Below are positions 4,924 through 7,627 of a stretch of 7,627 bases of DNA, piece by piece. The notes under the pieces were generated by a model. It was not told the origin of the DNA. It did not search any database and saw nothing but the letters and a program-made list of their open reading frames with translations. Source of the stretch: Bacteroidota bacterium (GTDB lineage Bacteria; Bacteroidota; Bacteroidia; Chitinophagales; Saprospiraceae); NCBI GenBank assembly GCA_024280135.1, contig JAJRQS010000343.1:1-7627 (forward strand), read 5' to 3'. The position numbers and the translations under genes were made by a program. Numbering within the stretch: the first letter of the stretch is position 1; each line of letters opens with the position of its first letter.

Positions 4924-7542
4924 ATGATAAACACCAATAATATGACCATTAAGACTGGTGAAGCTGTGCAAGCAGCTCAGCAAATTGTCTTAGAGCATGG
5001 TCAGCAAGCTATAGAACCGGCCCATCTGATGAAAGGAATTTTCAGAGCGGATGAGCATGTGCCGACTCATTTATTTAGTAAACTAGGTATTCGTGCTAAC
5101 GTAGTGGAACAAGCGTTGGATAGCATCATTGAATCTTTTCCTAAAGTGAGTGGTGGTAACCCATACTTTTCAAAAAATGCGATTAGTATTTTTCAAAAAG
5201 CCAATGATTACCTCAAGGATTTTAATGATGATTATGTGGCCCTAGAGCATTTGATACTCGCTATTTTAGCTGGAAATTCAGGCACTGCTCGAATGCTAAA
5301 AGATATGGGTATTAACGAAATGGATCTAAAGGCTGCTGTCCATGACTTGCGCAAAGGAGATAGAGTTACCTCAAAAAATGCAGAGGCCAATTATGATTCT
5401 TTGAATAAATATGCCATCAACCTAAATGACCGAGCTCGTCGTGGAAAACTAGATCCCGTTATCGGGCGAGAAGAAGAAATTCGAAGAGTATTACATATTC
5501 TCGCAAGACGGACAAAGAATAATCCCATTTTGGTCGGAGAACCCGGTACAGGTAAGACCGCTATCGTCGAAGGCTTGGCTCACCGTATTATATCTGGGGA
5601 TGTTCCGGAGGATTTGAGAACTAAAGAAATTTATAGTTTGGACATGGGGGCTTTGATAGCTGGCGCCAAATTTCAAGGGGAATTTGAAGAGCGGTTAAAA
5701 TCAGTGGTCAATGAAGTAGCAAAAGCGGACGGAGAGATTATTTTATTTATTGATGAGATTCACACTTTGATAGGAGCAGGTAAGGGACAAGGGGCAATGG
5801 ATGCGGCCAATATATTGAAACCTGCTTTAGCGCGGGGTGAACTTCGTACGGTGGGTGCGACCACTTTGGAGGAGTATCAAAAATACTTCGAAAAAGATAA
5901 AGCACTCGAACGTCGTTTTCAAAAAGTGATGGTGGATGAGCCTTCAGAGGAAGACGCTATTTCTATATTGAGGGGGCTAAAGGAGCGGTATGAAAATTAC
6001 CATAAAGTGAGTATCACAGATGATGCCATTGTCGCTTCGGTTCAGCTTTCGCAAAGATATATTACCGATCGCTTCTTACCTGATAAGGCGATAGATCTGA
6101 TAGATGAAGCGGCTGCTAAGTTGCGGTTAGAAATGAATTCTGTACCAGAGGAATTGGACGAGGTAGAAAGAAAAGTGCGCCAATTATTGATTGAAAAGGC
6201 AGCCATGAAAAGGGAACAGGACAAGGATAAATTGAAAAAGATAAATATGGAATTGGCGAATTTGGAGGAAGAGCAAAAAAGTTTGCGTGCCAAATGGGAA
6301 GACGAAAGAAACATTGTCCAAAGTATTCAAGATGCCAAAGAGGCTATCGAACAATTAAAATTGGAAGCGATCCAAGCAGAGCGATCTGGTGACTTCAATA
6401 AGGCGGCAGAGATAAAATATGGAAAACTACCAGAGCATGAAGCAAGGTTGAAAGACTTATTATTAGAAATGGAAAACCTCCAGAAAAATAATGAACTCTT
6501 ACTGAAAGATGAAGTGGGAGCAGAGGACATTGCAGAGGTTATTGCAAAATGGACCGGTGTGCCTGTTAAGAAAATGCTCAAAGGGGAACGAGAAAAATTA
6601 CTATCCTTGGAGAATGAGTTGCACCAAAGAGTAATAGGACAAGAAGAAGCTGTGAAGGCAGTAGCTGACGCGATTAGACGCAGTAGAACTGGGCTTTCTA
6701 ACGAAAATAGACCCATTGGTTCTTTTTTGTTTATGGGGACAACAGGTGTAGGAAAAACAGAATTGGCGAAAGCACTTGCAGATTACTTATTCAACGATGA
6801 GAACCTCATGACTAGAATTGATATGTCAGAGTATCAAGAGCAACATGCAGTTTCTAGATTAGTGGGTGCACCTCCAGGATATGTCGGATATGATGAAGGA
6901 GGGCAATTAACAGAAGCTGTCCGTAGAAAACCATATTCTGTGGTGCTGCTAGATGAAATTGAAAAAGCGCATCCAGATGTTTTTAATATCTTGTTGCAGG
7001 TCTTAGAAGATGGACGATTGACGGATAATAAAGGAAGAGTCGCCAACTTTAAGAATGTGATAGTCATCATGACTTCTAATATTGGTTCAGACATCATCAG
7101 AGATAATTTTGCTAAGTTTACCGAAAAGAATCGCCAAAAGGTCATTGATAATACGAAGACCGAAGTATTTGAAAGATTAAAGCAATCGGTACGTCCAGAA
7201 TTCTTAAATAGAATTGATGAAGTGTTGATGTTTACGCCTTTGACAAAATCTAATATACGTCAGATAGTTGGGTTGCAATTAAGAGGACTTACGTCAAAAT
7301 TAGTGAAACAAGACATTGAGTTTACCTACACAGAAGCTGCTGCGGATTGGCTAGGAGAAAAAGGATATCATCCTGAGTTTGGGGCTAGACCGGTAAAACG
7401 AGTCATTCAGAAAGAAGTGCTAAATGCATTATCCGTTGAAATGCTAGCAGGTAAAATTCCTCCTAAATCAAAAATCCAAATGGATATCAAAGATGGAAAA
7501 ATTGTCTTTGAAGTACTAGAGGAATTTGTGGAAACAGCATAG
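4924..7542 (+). CDS. clpB: ATP-dependent disaggregase ClpB (Hsp100), 872 aa, complete
   Basis: ClpB is a cytosolic hexameric AAA+ machine that, with DnaK/DnaJ/GrpE, pulls polypeptides out of aggregates after stress. All parts are present in order. The Clp_N domain spans about 8-150. NBD1 has Walker A GEPGTGKT at 205-212, Walker B D277-E278 and arginine fingers R330-R331. The coiled-coil middle domain at about 400-525 ends in the conserved KYGKLPE around Y499; its presence separates ClpB from ClpA and ClpC. NBD2 has Walker A GTTGVGKT at 605-612, Walker B D677-E678, pore loop GYVGY with Y653, sensor-1 N719, RPEFLNRID with R763, and sensor-2 GAR with R822. The first pore loop reads KFQG with F250, where many ClpBs have Tyr. 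Length matches the family. The start at 4924 gives the usual short lead-in to MTIKTGEAV. The leader is A-rich with no Shine-Dalgarno sequence. TAG is followed at once by TAA, a tandem stop. The gene appears monocistronic; no heat-shock operator was recognised. Confidence 0.98.
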   Translation: MINTNNMTIKTGEAVQAAQQIVLEHGQQAIEPAHLMKGIFRADEHVPTHLFSKLGIRANVVEQALDSIIESFPKVSGGNPYFSKNAISIFQKANDYLKDFNDDYVALEHLILAILAGNSGTARMLKDMGINEMDLKAAVHDLRKGDRVTSKNAEANYDSLNKYAINLNDRARRGKLDPVIGREEEIRRVLHILARRTKNNPILVGEPGTGKTAIVEGLAHRIISGDVPEDLRTKEIYSLDMGALIAGAKFQGEFEERLKSVVNEVAKADGEIILFIDEIHTLIGAGKGQGAMDAANILKPALARGELRTVGATTLEEYQKYFEKDKALERRFQKVMVDEPSEEDAISILRGLKERYENYHKVSITDDAIVASVQLSQRYITDRFLPDKAIDLIDEAAAKLRLEMNSVPEELDEVERKVRQLLIEKAAMKREQDKDKLKKINMELANLEEEQKSLRAKWEDERNIVQSIQDAKEAIEQLKLEAIQAERSGDFNKAAEIKYGKLPEHEARLKDLLLEMENLQKNNELLLKDEVGAEDIAEVIAKWTGVPVKKMLKGEREKLLSLENELHQRVIGQEEAVKAVADAIRRSRTGLSNENRPIGSFLFMGTTGVGKTELAKALADYLFNDENLMTRIDMSEYQEQHAVSRLVGAPPGYVGYDEGGQLTEAVRRKPYSVVLLDEIEKAHPDVFNILLQVLEDGRLTDNKGRVANFKNVIVIMTSNIGSDIIRDNFAKFTEKNRQKVIDNTKTEVFERLKQSVRPEFLNRIDEVLMFTPLTKSNIRQIVGLQLRGLTSKLVKQDIEFTYTEAAADWLGEKGYHPEFGARPVKRVIQKEVLNALSVEMLAGKIPPKSKIQMDIKDGKIVFEVLEEFVETA

Positions 7543-7550
7543 TAAAAAGA

Positions 7551-7582
7551 AAAAAAGGCTGCTCATTAGAGCGGCCTTTTTT
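7551..7582 (+). terminator. Strong intrinsic terminator after clpB, possibly bidirectional
   Basis: A 14-pair stem (7551-7564 with 7569-7582, one G-U pair) has an ATTA loop, a GC-rich centre (GGCTGCTC / GAGCGGCC), and an A-tract before and a T-tract after. It begins eight bases after the stop codon. The A/T symmetry would let it work on both strands, which fits a convergent gene to the right. Confidence 0.92.
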
Positions 7583-7588
7583 ATTAAT

Positions 7589-7627
7589 TCACTCCTCCAC
7601 ACCTAATCGAGCAAACCCACCCTGAAA
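7589..7627 (-). CDS. Possible last codons of a convergent gene cut by the right edge
   Basis: On the - strand from the window edge, one frame reads FQGGFARLGVEE followed by TGA (stop at 7589-7591). That composition looks like a natural protein C-terminus, and the stop lies just before a terminator that can work in this direction. A second - strand frame is also open over this stretch, and only 12 residues are visible, so the call is tentative and no family can be named. Confidence 0.3.
   Translation of the reverse strand, partial: FQGGFARLGVEE

Noticed and set aside
5491..7145. Several - strand frames of 61-129 codons inside clpB
   Set aside because: They are serine/phenylalanine-rich antisense shadows of a highly conserved coding sequence.

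Overview
The window looks like ordinary chromosomal DNA of a Bacteroidota species, most plausibly a Saprospiria/Chitinophagia/Sphingobacteriia-type lineage (the exact lineage is inference). Four signs point there. The first gene ends in a type IX secretion (T9SS) sorting domain preceded by modules typical of this phylum. Start codons are preceded by A-rich leaders rather than Shine-Dalgarno sequences. Promoter-like sites match the TTTG / TAnnTTTG style of the phylum. The DNA is AT-rich.

Layout, left to right. (1) Positions 1-1604, + strand: the 3' part of a large secreted T9SS cargo protein, cut by the left edge. (2) Positions 1605-1816: a leader region with a good promoter candidate and an AU-rich hairpin directly before the next start. 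(3) Positions 1817-2116, +: a 99-residue, about 25% glycine, probably membrane-associated protein, closed by a strong hairpin. (4) Positions 2176-4056, -: an exported 626-residue M1-family (gluzincin) metallopeptidase, convergent with (3). (5) Positions 4155-4616, -: a 153-residue exported TM2-domain protein with its own intrinsic terminator, which separates it from the peptidase. (6) Positions 4617-4923: a divergent intergenic region with a palindrome, a 10-bp direct repeat and small leader hairpins. (7) Positions 4924-7542, +: a complete clpB disaggregase gene with a strong terminator. (8) Positions 7589-7627, -: possibly the last codons of a convergent gene cut by the right edge.

The genes do not form an obvious pathway. 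Each seems to be its own transcription unit: strand switches and strong hairpins separate them, and even the two same-strand neighbours (TM2 gene and peptidase) have a terminator between them. Three products act at the envelope or outside (T9SS cargo, M1 peptidase, TM2 protein), one is a probable small membrane protein, and ClpB is cytosolic stress protein repair. I see no mobile element, CRISPR array, tRNA, rRNA or defence system, and no strong sign of a new multi-gene system. The least explained items are the small glycine-rich protein with its structured leader and the clpB/TM2 divergent control region.
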